DNA of 31,010 nt, taken from assembly GCA_937934685.1 (NCBI GenBank), contig CALGYU010000038.1, positions 1-31,010 of the forward strand, given 5' to 3'. Positions 1 to 7,770 of the stretch are shown here, piece by piece. Numbering within the stretch: position 1 is the first letter of the stretch; each line of letters starts with the position of its first letter. The notes below the pieces were generated by a model. That model was not told the origin of the DNA and did no database searches. It saw nothing but the letters and a program-made list of their open reading frames with translations. This DNA comes from an uncultured Acholeplasma sp. GTDB lineage: Bacteria; Bacillota_I; Bacilli_A; Acholeplasmatales; Acholeplasmataceae. Both the position numbers and the translations under genes were made by a program.

Positions 1-2
1 CA

Positions 3-449
3 GAAATTCAAGAGACTTCTAATTCGTTTGTTGTGGATGCTATCATGCATCACTATAAATATAAATGTCAACAAAACGATATTTCATTAGAGGTTGGTCT
101 TAAGTTTCCTAATTCTATTAGTTTTTCACAACTAGAATTAATGAAAATTTTTACCAATATTATGGATAATGCCTTTGAAGCAAATATGAGAATTGATAAT
201 CAACCAAGATATATTCACATCTTGACTTCTAATATTACCAATTGGTTAGTTATTACCGTTAAAAATCCTTTCAAAGAGCGAATTAACCCGATTGGGCATG
301 GTATTAAGAGTGTTAAGGATGATCAAATTTTGCATGGCCACGGTGTTAGAATTATTAAAGGCATTGTTGAATCTCATGGCGGCTTAGTAAACTTTAGTAT
401 TGATAATGAAAGTAGACTCTTTACCTTTCAAATGTTATTACCTAAATAA
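3..449 (+). CDS. Sensor histidine kinase, GHKL ATPase end (5' truncated by window edge)
   Basis: This is the C-terminal part of a sensor kinase; the reading frame is already open at base 3 and the N-terminus lies outside the window. About 149 residues are visible. They show the AgrC/CitA-type pattern: the end of the dimerisation segment leads straight into a GHKL-type ATP-binding fold. The N-box reads FTNIMDNAFEAN, where Asn binds Mg-ATP. A later glycine-rich segment, GHGVRIIKGIVESHGG, corresponds to the G-box/ATP lid. The protein ends soon after the last strand, so no receiver domain is fused. By family analogy it phosphorylates a LytTR-type response regulator, but that partner is not in view. 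A GTG at 33 could be read as a start, but the open frame upstream makes an internal position far more likely. A terminator follows 15 bases after the stop. Confidence 0.8.
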   Translation, partial: EIQETSNSFVVDAIMHHYKYKCQQNDISLEVGLKFPNSISFSQLELMKIFTNIMDNAFEANMRIDNQPRYIHILTSNITNWLVITVKNPFKERINPIGHGIKSVKDDQILHGHGVRIIKGIVESHGGLVNFSIDNESRLFTFQMLLPK

Positions 450-464
450 TTGATTTGGACATAA

Positions 465-494
465 AAAAAGCAGGAAATGATTTTCCTGCTTTTT
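465..494. terminator. Bidirectional rho-independent terminator
   Basis: A perfect 13-bp stem (465-477 with 482-494) closes a 4-base loop. One flank is an A-run and the other a T-run, so it can end transcription from both the histidine kinase (+) and the convergent pfkA-pyk operon (-). Confidence 0.92.
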
Positions 495-502
495 GTTTAT
501 GC

Positions 503-1849
503 TTATAATGATTCAATGCTTAATTTATTATCTTCTAGATTGATGATGAAGTCACCTTCATCACAGCCAAATAATGCTAATTTATCGGCTGCTTCTTCTT
601 TGCTTAATACAGGATATACTGCATAACTTAAAGCTAAGCTTTGAGCTTCTTCTTTGGTATCAACCAAAGCGATAACAGGTACTGCTGGACGGAATTTAGC
701 TAATGATTTTGCTTGCTCTACTCCGCTTGTTACAATAGCGTTAATCTCAAATTCTAAAACTGCTTGTGCAGCTGCTAATGCAAGTGCATCGTTTGTGCCA
801 TCTGCTTCTGGATAGTCTAGGAAAGTTGAGTAATCTAATCCTTCTTCTGCTTTAGCATCAATTTTTGACATATAAGTTACTGATTCAAATGGGTAGTCTC
901 CAGCTGCAGATTCTCCACTTAACATAGTTGCAGAAGTTCCTTCTCTAACTGCGTTTGCAACGTCAGATACTTCAGCTCTAGTTGGTCTTGGATTTTTTTG
1001 CATAGATTCTAACATTTGTGTTGCAACGATAACTGCTTTACCTGCTGCTAAACATTCTTCAATCATAATTGATTGTGCTTCAGGTACGTTTTCTCCAGGG
1101 ATTTCTACACCTAAATCTCCACGAGCAACCATGATTCCATCGGCAACTTCAACGATTTCAACGATGTTGTCTAATCCTTCTTGGTTTTCAATTTTAGCAA
1201 TGATTTGAACATTTTCATTGCCTGCTTCTTTTAAGATTTCTTTAATTTCTAAAATATCTGATGCTCTTCTTACAAATGAAGCAGCAACAAAGTCATATTT
1301 CATTTTAGCAGCAAATTGAATATCGTTTCTATCTTTTTCTGAGATGAAAGGCATATTTAAGACAACGTTTGGAACGTTGATTCCTCTTCTGCTTTTTAAA
1401 ACGTGTGTATTAACTGCTTTAGTTACTAATTCTCTGTTTTCTTCATCTTTAGCTATGATGGTTAATTCTAAGTATCCATCATCTACTAAAATAGTGTTTC
1501 CTACTTCTACATCATCATATAATCCTGGGTATGTTACAGAAAACTTAGTTGCGTTTCCTAAAACTTCTTTAAACGCAATTCTAACTTCTGAACCTTTTTT
1601 AACTTCAACTTTTCCATCGAATTCATTGGTTCTAATTTCAGGACCTTTTGTATCTAACATTGTTGCTACATATGTTCCTAATTCTTCGTTTAATTCTCTA
1701 ACTGTATTTAATCTTTTTCCATGTTCTTCATAGTCACCGTGTGAGAAGTTAAAACGTGCTACGTTTAATCCTGCTTGAATTAATGTTCTTAAAACATCTT
1801 TATTCTCACTTACTGGTCCTAATGTACAAACTATTTTTGTTTTACGCAT
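503..1849 (-). CDS. pyk: Pyruvate kinase
   Basis: Catalyses phosphoenolpyruvate + ADP to pyruvate + ATP, the last step of glycolysis, in the cytoplasm. The protein opens with MRKTKIVCTLGP. It carries the substrate-site motifs NFSHGDYEEH (near 34-43) and DTKGPEIRT (near 66-74). The family signature around AKIENQEGL holds the catalytic Lys and the metal-binding Glu, and VARGDLGVEIP and MLSGESAAGDYPFESV follow. At 448 residues it is a short form, lacking the extra C-terminal PEP-utiliser-like domain found in Bacillus enzymes. The start is supported by a purine-rich SD (AAGGAAGG) about 8 bases upstream. It lies 25 bp after pfkA, with no terminator between them, so the two are almost certainly one pfkA-pyk operon, a common Firmicutes arrangement. 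The last residues overlap no other gene, and a strong terminator follows. Confidence 0.98.
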   Translation of the reverse strand: MRKTKIVCTLGPVSENKDVLRTLIQAGLNVARFNFSHGDYEEHGKRLNTVRELNEELGTYVATMLDTKGPEIRTNEFDGKVEVKKGSEVRIAFKEVLGNATKFSVTYPGLYDDVEVGNTILVDDGYLELTIIAKDEENRELVTKAVNTHVLKSRRGINVPNVVLNMPFISEKDRNDIQFAAKMKYDFVAASFVRRASDILEIKEILKEAGNENVQIIAKIENQEGLDNIVEIVEVADGIMVARGDLGVEIPGENVPEAQSIMIEECLAAGKAVIVATQMLESMQKNPRPTRAEVSDVANAVREGTSATMLSGESAAGDYPFESVTYMSKIDAKAEEGLDYSTFLDYPEADGTNDALALAAAQAVLEFEINAIVTSGVEQAKSLAKFRPAVPVIALVDTKEEAQSLALSYAVYPVLSKEEAADKLALFGCDEGDFIINLEDNKLSIESL

Positions 1850-1874
1850 TTTTTTGGTTCCTTCCTTTTCTTAA

Positions 1875-2825
1875 TTATGATATTTTATCAACAAGCGTAT
1901 ATAATTCATTTTTTGGCTTAACCTGATCTAAAACATTGACAAACGGCATATGTATCATACGATTGTCTTTAACTCCAACACTACATCCGAAAATACCACT
2001 TTGTAGTAAATCAACGGCATACGCACCCATTCTTGAAGCTAAAATTCTATCTTCAGGTACTGGCTGTCCGCCTCTTTGAATATATCCAAGTACAGTAGCT
2101 CTGGTTGAAAATCCACTAGCTTCTGTAATTTCGTTGGCTAAATCGTGAACATTAAACTGATTTTCTGTTACTACGATAATTGCGTGGCGTCTATTGGTTT
2201 CTTTAAACTCGCGCATACGATCAATGATGACTTTCTTTTCTACTGGGCTTTCTGGTGTAATGATAAATTCTGCACCACCACAAATACCAGCATATAATGC
2301 CAAATCACCACTTCTTCTTCCCATCACTTCAATGATACTACATCTTTGATGTGACGTTGAGGTGTCTCTTAGTTTATCTATCGCATCTACAATGGTTGTC
2401 ACTGCGGTGTTAAAACCGATGGTATAATCTGTTCCCACAATATCATTATCAATGGTTCCAGGAATACCAATACATTTAACGCCTTGTTTACTTAAAGCCA
2501 TTGCTCCACGATAAGAGCCATCTCCACCAATAACTACTAAGGCTTCTATGCCTCTTTCTTTTAAGTTATTAGCTGCTTTGAGTTGATATTCAGCTTCTTT
2601 AAACTCTGGACTTCTAGAAGTTCCTAAAAAAGTTCCACCTTTTGTTAGTAAACCTGATACTGACATATGATTTAATAAAATCATGCGGTCTTCCAACAAT
2701 CCTTTATATCCATCTAAAACTCCGTAAACTTCGTGTCCGTAGTTTAAAGCGTTTCTAACAATGGCGCGGATTGCAGCATTCATTCCAGGAGCATCTCCGC
2801 CTGATGTAAGTACGGCAATTTTCAT
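1875..2825 (-). CDS. pfkA: ATP-dependent 6-phosphofructokinase
   Basis: Phosphorylates fructose 6-phosphate with ATP, the committed step of glycolysis. The start chosen gives 316 residues, close to the roughly 320 of bacterial PfkA. The N-terminus TSGGDAPGMNAAIR is the ATP-binding loop. GGDGS (100-104) has Gly at the position that favours ATP, and PGTIDND (122-128) has Gly where PPi enzymes have Lys and contains the catalytic Asp. MGRRSGD and the C-terminal LGYIQRGGQP segment (family signature, Tyr for the usual His) complete the fold. A longer frame reaches a start at 2867, but the -10 box of a promoter (2866-2871) covers that codon. A strong SD (AAAGGAGTG) lies just before 2825, so 2825 is the start. 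It is first in the operon with pyk and divergent from a PPi-type PFK. Confidence 0.97.
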   Translation of the reverse strand: MKIAVLTSGGDAPGMNAAIRAIVRNALNYGHEVYGVLDGYKGLLEDRMILLNHMSVSGLLTKGGTFLGTSRSPEFKEAEYQLKAANNLKERGIEALVVIGGDGSYRGAMALSKQGVKCIGIPGTIDNDIVGTDYTIGFNTAVTTIVDAIDKLRDTSTSHQRCSIIEVMGRRSGDLALYAGICGGAEFIITPESPVEKKVIIDRMREFKETNRRHAIIVVTENQFNVHDLANEITEASGFSTRATVLGYIQRGGQPVPEDRILASRMGAYAVDLLQSGIFGCSVGVKDNRMIHMPFVNVLDQVKPKNELYTLVDKIS

Positions 2826-2865
2826 ATTTCCCACTCCTTTGTGACAACATATATCGCCAATTAAC

Positions 2866-2874
2866 ATTATATCA
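2866..2874 (-). promoter_or_regulatory. Extended -10 promoter of pfkA-pyk
   Basis: On the minus strand the sequence reads TGATATAAT, a perfect TATAAT (2871-2866) with the TGn extension. Only a weak -35 (TTAAAA, 2894-2889) sits 17 bases upstream. Predicted transcription start is near 2859, downstream of the alternative pfkA start at 2867. Confidence 0.7.
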
Positions 2875-2945
2875 TATTTTAATAATTGTTTTAAATATCT
2901 TTTTCATTCTTTTGACCCCTAATTATTTAATTTTAACTCTTATTA

Positions 2946-2954
2946 TGCTAAAAT
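2946..2954 (+). promoter_or_regulatory. Extended -10 promoter of the PPi-PFK gene
   Basis: TGCTAAAAT on the plus strand is a TGn-extended -10 with one mismatch to TATAAT. It lies 23 bases before the start codon, and an AGAGGTGA Shine-Dalgarno lies between. No good -35 is seen at 17 bases. Confidence 0.5.
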
Positions 2955-2977
2955 GAAGTAGACAGAGGTGAAAGAAA

Positions 2978-4222
2978 ATGAAGAAATTAAAGGGTGCCGC
3001 ATTATTAGGGCAATCAGGTGGACCAACCAGCGTTATTAACGCAAGTGCAGCAGGCGTTTTCTTAGAGGCGCTGAAGCATGAACAAATAACAGATGTCTAT
3101 GCGGGGATTCATGGCATCAAAGGCATTTTAAATGAAGATTTTTATGACATCAAACAAGAAGACTTAGAAGAGTTAGAAAGATTAAAGTATACACCTTCAT
3201 CTGCAATTGGAAGTGTACGTTATAAGCTTAAAGATCCTAACGTAGATGATAGGGACTATAAAAAATTATTAGAGGTTTTTAAAAAGTATAATATCCGTTA
3301 TTTCTTTTATAACGGTGGTAATGATTCTATGGATACATGCCATAAGATTAGTGAATATATGAGTAATGCCCATTGGGATGTCAATATTATTGGTGTTCCT
3401 AAAACGATTGATAATGATTTAAATGGCACTGATCATACACCTGGTTTTGGAAGTGCGGCTAAATACGTTGTAACTACTTTAATGGAGTTATACTTAGATG
3501 CTACAGTGTATGATACTAAAAACGTGACAGTCGTTGAAATTATGGGGCGTAACGCCGGATGGCTAGCAGCTTCTGCTAACCTTTCTAAATCTTTAGGTTA
3601 CGGACCTGATTTAATTTATTTACCAGAGGTTAATTTTGATTTAAATAACTTCTTTAGCCAAGTAGAAGATTTATTAGAAAAGAAAAGATCTATTGTAATT
3701 GCAGTGAGTGAAGGTATTATGTCTGATGGTAAATATATTCCTGAGATTTATAATGCTCAAATTGGTAAAGACGCTTTTGGTCACGCTCAATTAGGTGGTA
3801 CTGCTTTACTGTTGGCTCAAGAAATTAAAAATAAATTCAATGTAAAAACAAGACCGATTGAACTTAGTTTACTACAACGTTCAGCGGCTCATTTAGCCTC
3901 TTTAACAGATATTGAAGAAGCTTTTAATGCAGGGAAACATGCGGTTTTAGCAGCTGTTAATGGACAGAGTGGTTATATGGTTTGTTTCAAACGTCTTTCA
4001 TCAGAACCATATGAAATCAGTTATGAATTAGTACCTTTAAAGGTTGCTGCTAACATTGAACAAAAGGTACCTTTAGAATGGATTTTACCAAATGGTGCTG
4101 GTTTAACTCAAGCATATAATGATTATTTATTACCCTTAATTCAAGGCGAGACCAAACTTGAAAAGGTAAATAGTTTACCAAGATTTGCACAATTAAAGAA
4201 AGTTAGGGTTCCTAAAAAATAA
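2978..4222 (+). CDS. Pyrophosphate-dependent phosphofructokinase (PPi type)
   Basis: A second phosphofructokinase, 414 residues long, from the longer PPi-dependent branch. It interconverts fructose 6-phosphate and fructose 1,6-bisphosphate, with pyrophosphate as likely phosphoryl donor. The donor assignment rests on two positions known to decide it. GGND (113-116) carries Asp where ATP enzymes such as the neighbouring PfkA carry Gly. PKTIDND (141-147) has Lys where ATP enzymes have Gly. MGRNAGWLAAS is the substrate-binding MGR motif. PPi-PFK activity is established in Acholeplasma, which fits the organism call. The reaction is reversible, so the enzyme could also run toward gluconeogenesis. 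SD AGAGGTGA supports the start. It is divergent from pfkA across about 150 bp, and the next gene begins 2 bp after its stop. Confidence 0.93.
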   Translation: MKKLKGAALLGQSGGPTSVINASAAGVFLEALKHEQITDVYAGIHGIKGILNEDFYDIKQEDLEELERLKYTPSSAIGSVRYKLKDPNVDDRDYKKLLEVFKKYNIRYFFYNGGNDSMDTCHKISEYMSNAHWDVNIIGVPKTIDNDLNGTDHTPGFGSAAKYVVTTLMELYLDATVYDTKNVTVVEIMGRNAGWLAASANLSKSLGYGPDLIYLPEVNFDLNNFFSQVEDLLEKKRSIVIAVSEGIMSDGKYIPEIYNAQIGKDAFGHAQLGGTALLLAQEIKNKFNVKTRPIELSLLQRSAAHLASLTDIEEAFNAGKHAVLAAVNGQSGYMVCFKRLSSEPYEISYELVPLKVAANIEQKVPLEWILPNGAGLTQAYNDYLLPLIQGETKLEKVNSLPRFAQLKKVRVPKK

Positions 4223-4224
4223 TT

Positions 4225-5628
4225 ATGGTAAATCTTTTGAGAAAATACGATCTCACTAAATTTTTAAATAGTTTCTATTATATTATTTCAGTGGTTTTAT
4301 TTTCATACGTTATTTGGTTGTTGCGCTTTTTTTTGAAAGGCGACGTTTTGGTTTTAACAACTTTTGCTTTAATGTTGGTGTTAAGTATCGTATTTTCTGT
4401 AGTTGTTATCTTTTTTGAAAATACGATTTACTCAATTCCAATTGCGTTAAGTCTTTTATTTACTTTAGGCTTTACCAACATTGATTTAACAACGATGGGG
4501 AGTGCTGCTTTAGGATTTCTTGCAGCTATCTTAATTGTTTTTTCTATCATCATTCATATGGTTCGGTTTAAGGTGAAACCTAAATTAAATTTATTAGGCT
4601 TATCTTTTATTTTGATTGCTCTTTCTTTTTTAATTCCTTTAATTTATAGAGGGGTTAATGAAAATAATGGTTTTGTTAGTTTACTTGGATTAATTTATTT
4701 ATTAATTTATTTGTTTTATAGTAATACTATTAAAAAGGATAACATCAATTATTTATTTAGAACTTTATTCATTTTATCTATGCTTTTATCTTTCCAAATA
4801 TTAGCCATCTTTATTGTAGGTTTTATTAATTATGGTGAACCTAATATTTATAGAGCATTGATTTATTTGATTCCTCGTTGGGAAGGTAATGTAGGATGGG
4901 GAAATGCCAATGACTTATCGATTCATCTGGTTTTATTTTCCGCATCTTCTATTTATTATATGTATAAGTATCCTAAAAAAATGTTTCCTTGGATTCATTT
5001 GACTATCATTTCAGCATTGATTGTGTTTTATTTTGCTAGAGGATCAATGATTGCTTTATGTTTATTATGGCCGGTTGTTATTACAATCGCTATTAGAAAT
5101 AAAGATAAGGGCATGTTAAAAAACCTTTTTATCACTTTGATTTTTATCATCAGTTGTTTGGGTATCTTTTATGAATTGACTTATAATATTTTTGAATATT
5201 TCTTTACTTCTTTAGATGGTAATTTAAACGGGATGTTAACCGGAAGAATTACGCTTTATAAAGAAGCGATTAGAATCTTTAAACTATATCCAGTGTTTGG
5301 TAGTGGCTGGGGTGATCTTGATACTTTGGTTGGAGCAACCAGTAATCGTATCATTGTTTATCATTCAACCATCTTCCATGTGCTTGCAACAGGTGGTATA
5401 GCAGGTATGATTATTTTAGGTTACCATTGGTTTAAAACCTCAAAGTTGTTTACCAAACGTTTTGACTATGCTAAACTAGCGATTTTAATTACCTTTGTAA
5501 TTTGTCAGTTACATGGGCTTGTGGATAATACACAATACATGTTAGCTTTTACAGTTTCTACGATTATTATTTTCAGTGTTTTAGAAAATAGAGATTTAAG
5601 TTTAGAAACAAAAGAACTTTCCTTATAA
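4225..5628 (+). CDS. O-antigen ligase/Wzy-like polytopic membrane protein
   Basis: A 467-residue integral membrane protein with roughly eleven to twelve hydrophobic segments. It fits the Wzy polymerase / WaaL ligase superfamily, whose members join polysaccharide repeat units on the outer face of the membrane. Recognisable parts are WGNANDLSIH and ARGSM in the middle, followed by a large loop with TGRITLYKEA and YPVFGSGWGD. A conserved HSTIFHVLATGGIAG follows, and HGLVDNTQYM lies near the end. Sequence alone does not separate polymerase from ligase. It starts only 2 bp after the PPi-PFK stop and has a poor SD, so it is probably translated by coupling. A shared terminator separates it from the convergent CpsB/D/C module, a likely functional partner. 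Confidence 0.8.
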   Translation: MVNLLRKYDLTKFLNSFYYIISVVLFSYVIWLLRFFLKGDVLVLTTFALMLVLSIVFSVVVIFFENTIYSIPIALSLLFTLGFTNIDLTTMGSAALGFLAAILIVFSIIIHMVRFKVKPKLNLLGLSFILIALSFLIPLIYRGVNENNGFVSLLGLIYLLIYLFYSNTIKKDNINYLFRTLFILSMLLSFQILAIFIVGFINYGEPNIYRALIYLIPRWEGNVGWGNANDLSIHLVLFSASSIYYMYKYPKKMFPWIHLTIISALIVFYFARGSMIALCLLWPVVITIAIRNKDKGMLKNLFITLIFIISCLGIFYELTYNIFEYFFTSLDGNLNGMLTGRITLYKEAIRIFKLYPVFGSGWGDLDTLVGATSNRIIVYHSTIFHVLATGGIAGMIILGYHWFKTSKLFTKRFDYAKLAILITFVICQLHGLVDNTQYMLAFTVSTIIIFSVLENRDLSLETKELSL

Positions 5629-5633
5629 AAAAT

Positions 5634-5656
5634 GGGATGACTACAAAAGTCATCCC
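5634..5656. terminator. Bidirectional rho-independent terminator
   Basis: A 9-bp GC-containing stem (GGGATGACT with AGTCATCCC, 5-base loop) is flanked by an A-run on the left and a T-rich run on the right. It serves the Wzy-like gene (+) and the cpsB end of the minus-strand polysaccharide operon. Confidence 0.9.
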
Positions 5657-5657
5657 T

Positions 5658-6335
5658 TTATTTTTCTATGATTTTAAGTGCGTTATGATAAAAGATATCA
5701 TCGATATATTTTTTATCATATTTTTTACTTAATCTTTGATATGCTTTTAATAAATTGGTTTTACGATAGTTATATTCATGAATATCACTGGCTATAAAAT
5801 CAATTAATTGATGTTTCAATAATTTTCTCACGCTTCTTTTTTTATAAGAAGTTGCGTTTACTTGGATTTTTGCTCCAAGAGCTTTGATTCGAATGATTTC
5901 ATCAAAGGTTAGTTTTTTATATCTTTCTATGTGCGCAATGATTGGAATGTGGTCTTCTCTGGTAAGATTATATACTAATTCTTCGATGTTTTCTTCTGAT
6001 GTTGAAAACTCTATTAAAAAATATTTAGAATCATTTAAATAATATCTTGTTTTCACTCTATCTTGATATCTTTGTTCTGCCCCTAAGTATAGGTTAATAC
6101 TTAAATTATTTTCTAACACAGCTTCCCTAAGTGTATTAAAAGACTTAATTTGCATCTCTCTGCTTGTTTTCATTGCTTTTGACCCTACATGCGGAGTTGC
6201 GATGATGTCTGTTACGTTGTTTTTAATTAGTGTTTTTAATATTTCTAAAGACATTTCTAAACTGCTAGATCCATCATCTACATTAGGAATAATATGGCTG
6301 TGGATATCAATGATTTTAAATTTATGATTACTCAT
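5658..6335 (-). CDS. cpsB: CpsB/YwqE-type tyrosine-protein phosphatase (PHP fold)
   Basis: A metal-dependent phosphotyrosine phosphatase of the polymerase/histidinol-phosphatase fold. In Gram-positive polysaccharide systems it dephosphorylates the partner bacterial tyrosine kinase. All metal ligands appear present: DIHSHIIPNVDDG (HxH plus Asp, 10-22), ATPHVGS, IAHIERY and ASDIHEY. The protein has 225 residues, slightly shorter than pneumococcal CpsB (243). Its start overlaps the end of the kinase gene by 8 bp, so the two are translationally coupled. This is the last gene of the GGDEF-galE-cpsC-cpsD-cpsB run, and its stop codon abuts the terminator. The symbol is given by family; YwqE-like would be equally fair. 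Confidence 0.9.
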   Translation of the reverse strand: MSNHKFKIIDIHSHIIPNVDDGSSSLEMSLEILKTLIKNNVTDIIATPHVGSKAMKTSREMQIKSFNTLREAVLENNLSINLYLGAEQRYQDRVKTRYYLNDSKYFLIEFSTSEENIEELVYNLTREDHIPIIAHIERYKKLTFDEIIRIKALGAKIQVNATSYKKRSVRKLLKHQLIDFIASDIHEYNYRKTNLLKAYQRLSKKYDKKYIDDIFYHNALKIIEK

Positions 6336-7029
6336 AGTAATTGTAATATGTATTTTTCCCTTTTTTATTGACTTGGGTCAAGACAGTACCTATGATTGAT
6401 GTTTCGGTTTTAGTTAGGTTTTTAATGCCTTCTTTAACTGCTTTTTTTGATGCTTTATTATAGGCAATGCTATAAATGATTCCATCAGATAATTTAGCGA
6501 TCATTAAAGCATCTGAAACCGCAAGAACAGGCGGTGAATCAATTAAAATATAGTCATAGTTTTCTCTAAGTTTGTTAATAAGGTTTTCAAGTTTTTCTGA
6601 GCTTAAGATGTTGCTTATCGCACTTGTTTTTTCTCCACAAATGATATAGTCTACATTAAACTCTTCGCTTTTTCTAATCAACTGATTTTCATCTATTTCA
6701 TCTAATAAATAATTAGTTAAACCTTTATCGTTAGGAACGTTAAAGACGCGATTAATTTTTGGTCTTCTTAAATCTAGATCTAAAATAATTACTTTCTTTC
6801 TTCTTTCTTTTAGTAAATAGCCTAAATTACCAATTAATGTTGTTTTGCCTTCTCCTGCCATAGTTGATGTGAACTGAATCACCTGATATTTTTTATCTAC
6901 GTTAGCGTATTCTAAGTTAATGATAACTTTTTGAAGTTCTTCTGTTACTTGTGATAGTGGTTCTTCTTTTGCTACTAGATAATTATAATTTTCAAGTCTT
7001 ACTTTTTTAAATAATTTTCTCTCCCCCAT
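6328..7029 (-). CDS. cpsD: CpsD/CapB-type bacterial tyrosine kinase
   Basis: A P-loop BY-kinase that autophosphorylates a tyrosine-rich tail. With a CpsC-type membrane activator it controls export and polymerisation of capsule or exopolysaccharide. Walker A is STMAGEGKTT (55-64), Walker A' is IILDLDLRRPK (81-91), and Walker B is ILIDSPP (161-167). The tail ends in a cluster, TYYNYYE, with four tyrosines as expected for autophosphorylation. It is a separate cytosolic protein of 233 residues, as in Firmicutes, rather than fused to the activator as in proteobacterial Wzc. The gene starts 4 bp after the activator gene and overlaps cpsB by 8 bp. Kinase and phosphatase side by side indicate a working phosphorylation cycle. 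Confidence 0.93.
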   Translation of the reverse strand: MGERKLFKKVRLENYNYLVAKEEPLSQVTEELQKVIINLEYANVDKKYQVIQFTSTMAGEGKTTLIGNLGYLLKERRKKVIILDLDLRRPKINRVFNVPNDKGLTNYLLDEIDENQLIRKSEEFNVDYIICGEKTSAISNILSSEKLENLINKLRENYDYILIDSPPVLAVSDALMIAKLSDGIIYSIAYNKASKKAVKEGIKNLTKTETSIIGTVLTQVNKKGKNTYYNYYE

Positions 7030-7033
7030 GATT

Positions 7034-7744
7034 TTACCCCCTTTTAACTATGAATTCTGAAATAGACCCTAAAGTAAGTAGTTTAAAATCAGCTTCGATG
7101 CTTTCTTTTGTTTTATATCCTGAATTAACTGCTTCATTGATAAAGACCATAACCATCCCAACAATACCGCCTAATAGAATTCCTACAAATATCATTAATA
7201 TTTTATTGGTTGAAACATTTTTTGCTTCACCCACATATAAATTACTGATGTTGTTTTTTAACGTGTATTCCATGTTATACGCATCGTCATTGACTACTCT
7301 AATTAAAGTTTTTATGATTGTATCCACGGTTAATTCAGCAACATTGGCTTCTTGATTGGAAAAACTAATTGAAATAACTAAACTATTTGTTGAACTTTGA
7401 ACTGACATTTTATCTCTAACTTGTGAACCTGATAAGATAACACCTTGTTTAGCTAATTCAAGTGATGTTTCATCACTAATTAATTCAATTTTTGTTAATA
7501 TATCTACCGCTGATTGTACCAATCGTTGCGATTCAACTGTACTAACTCCACCTTCTGATGTTTCTACTTGAATCATAATGGCACCTGTTGATTTATAGGT
7601 TGGTTTTGCTATAAAGAATGCGTATCCTGCAAGTAAGAACCCTCCGATTAATGTCGTTAAAACTAAAAACCAAAATTTCTCCTTGATAACTTCCATAATT
7701 TCTAAAAGCGAAATTGTTTTTTCTTGTTCGTTGTGCTGTTCCAT
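7034..7744 (-). CDS. cpsC: CpsC/CapA-type polysaccharide co-polymerase (Wzz family)
   Basis: Membrane activator of the tyrosine kinase and chain-length regulator. It has the typical two-helix layout: an N-terminal membrane helix (about 25-47, FWFLVLTTLIGGFLLAGYAF), an extracellular domain of about 130 residues, and a second helix (about 182-203, ILMIFVGILLGGIVGMVMVF). A short cytoplasmic tail then meets the kinase. The 236-residue length is normal for the Gram-positive type. The gene lies 26 bp after galE with an SD (AGAGG) in between, and 4 bp before cpsD. Neither a glycosyltransferase nor a flippase is linked, so the biosynthetic genes must be elsewhere in the genome. Confidence 0.88.
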   Translation of the reverse strand: MEQHNEQEKTISLLEIMEVIKEKFWFLVLTTLIGGFLLAGYAFFIAKPTYKSTGAIMIQVETSEGGVSTVESQRLVQSAVDILTKIELISDETSLELAKQGVILSGSQVRDKMSVQSSTNSLVISISFSNQEANVAELTVDTIIKTLIRVVNDDAYNMEYTLKNNISNLYVGEAKNVSTNKILMIFVGILLGGIVGMVMVFINEAVNSGYKTKESIEADFKLLTLGSISEFIVKRG

Positions 7745-7770
7745 ACCCTAATTCCTCTCCCGTTTTTTTA

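Noticed and set aside
1344..1733. Plus-strand ORF opposite pyk, and similar ORFs opposite dnaE, plsX, the exporter genes, nth and rnc
   Set aside because: All are antisense to well-supported genes, have no SD and show no recognisable family.
2826..2867. Longer N-terminus of PfkA starting at 2867
   Set aside because: The -10 box of the likely promoter covers the start codon, the extra 14 residues match nothing in PfkA, and the SD AAAGGAG fits the start at 2825.
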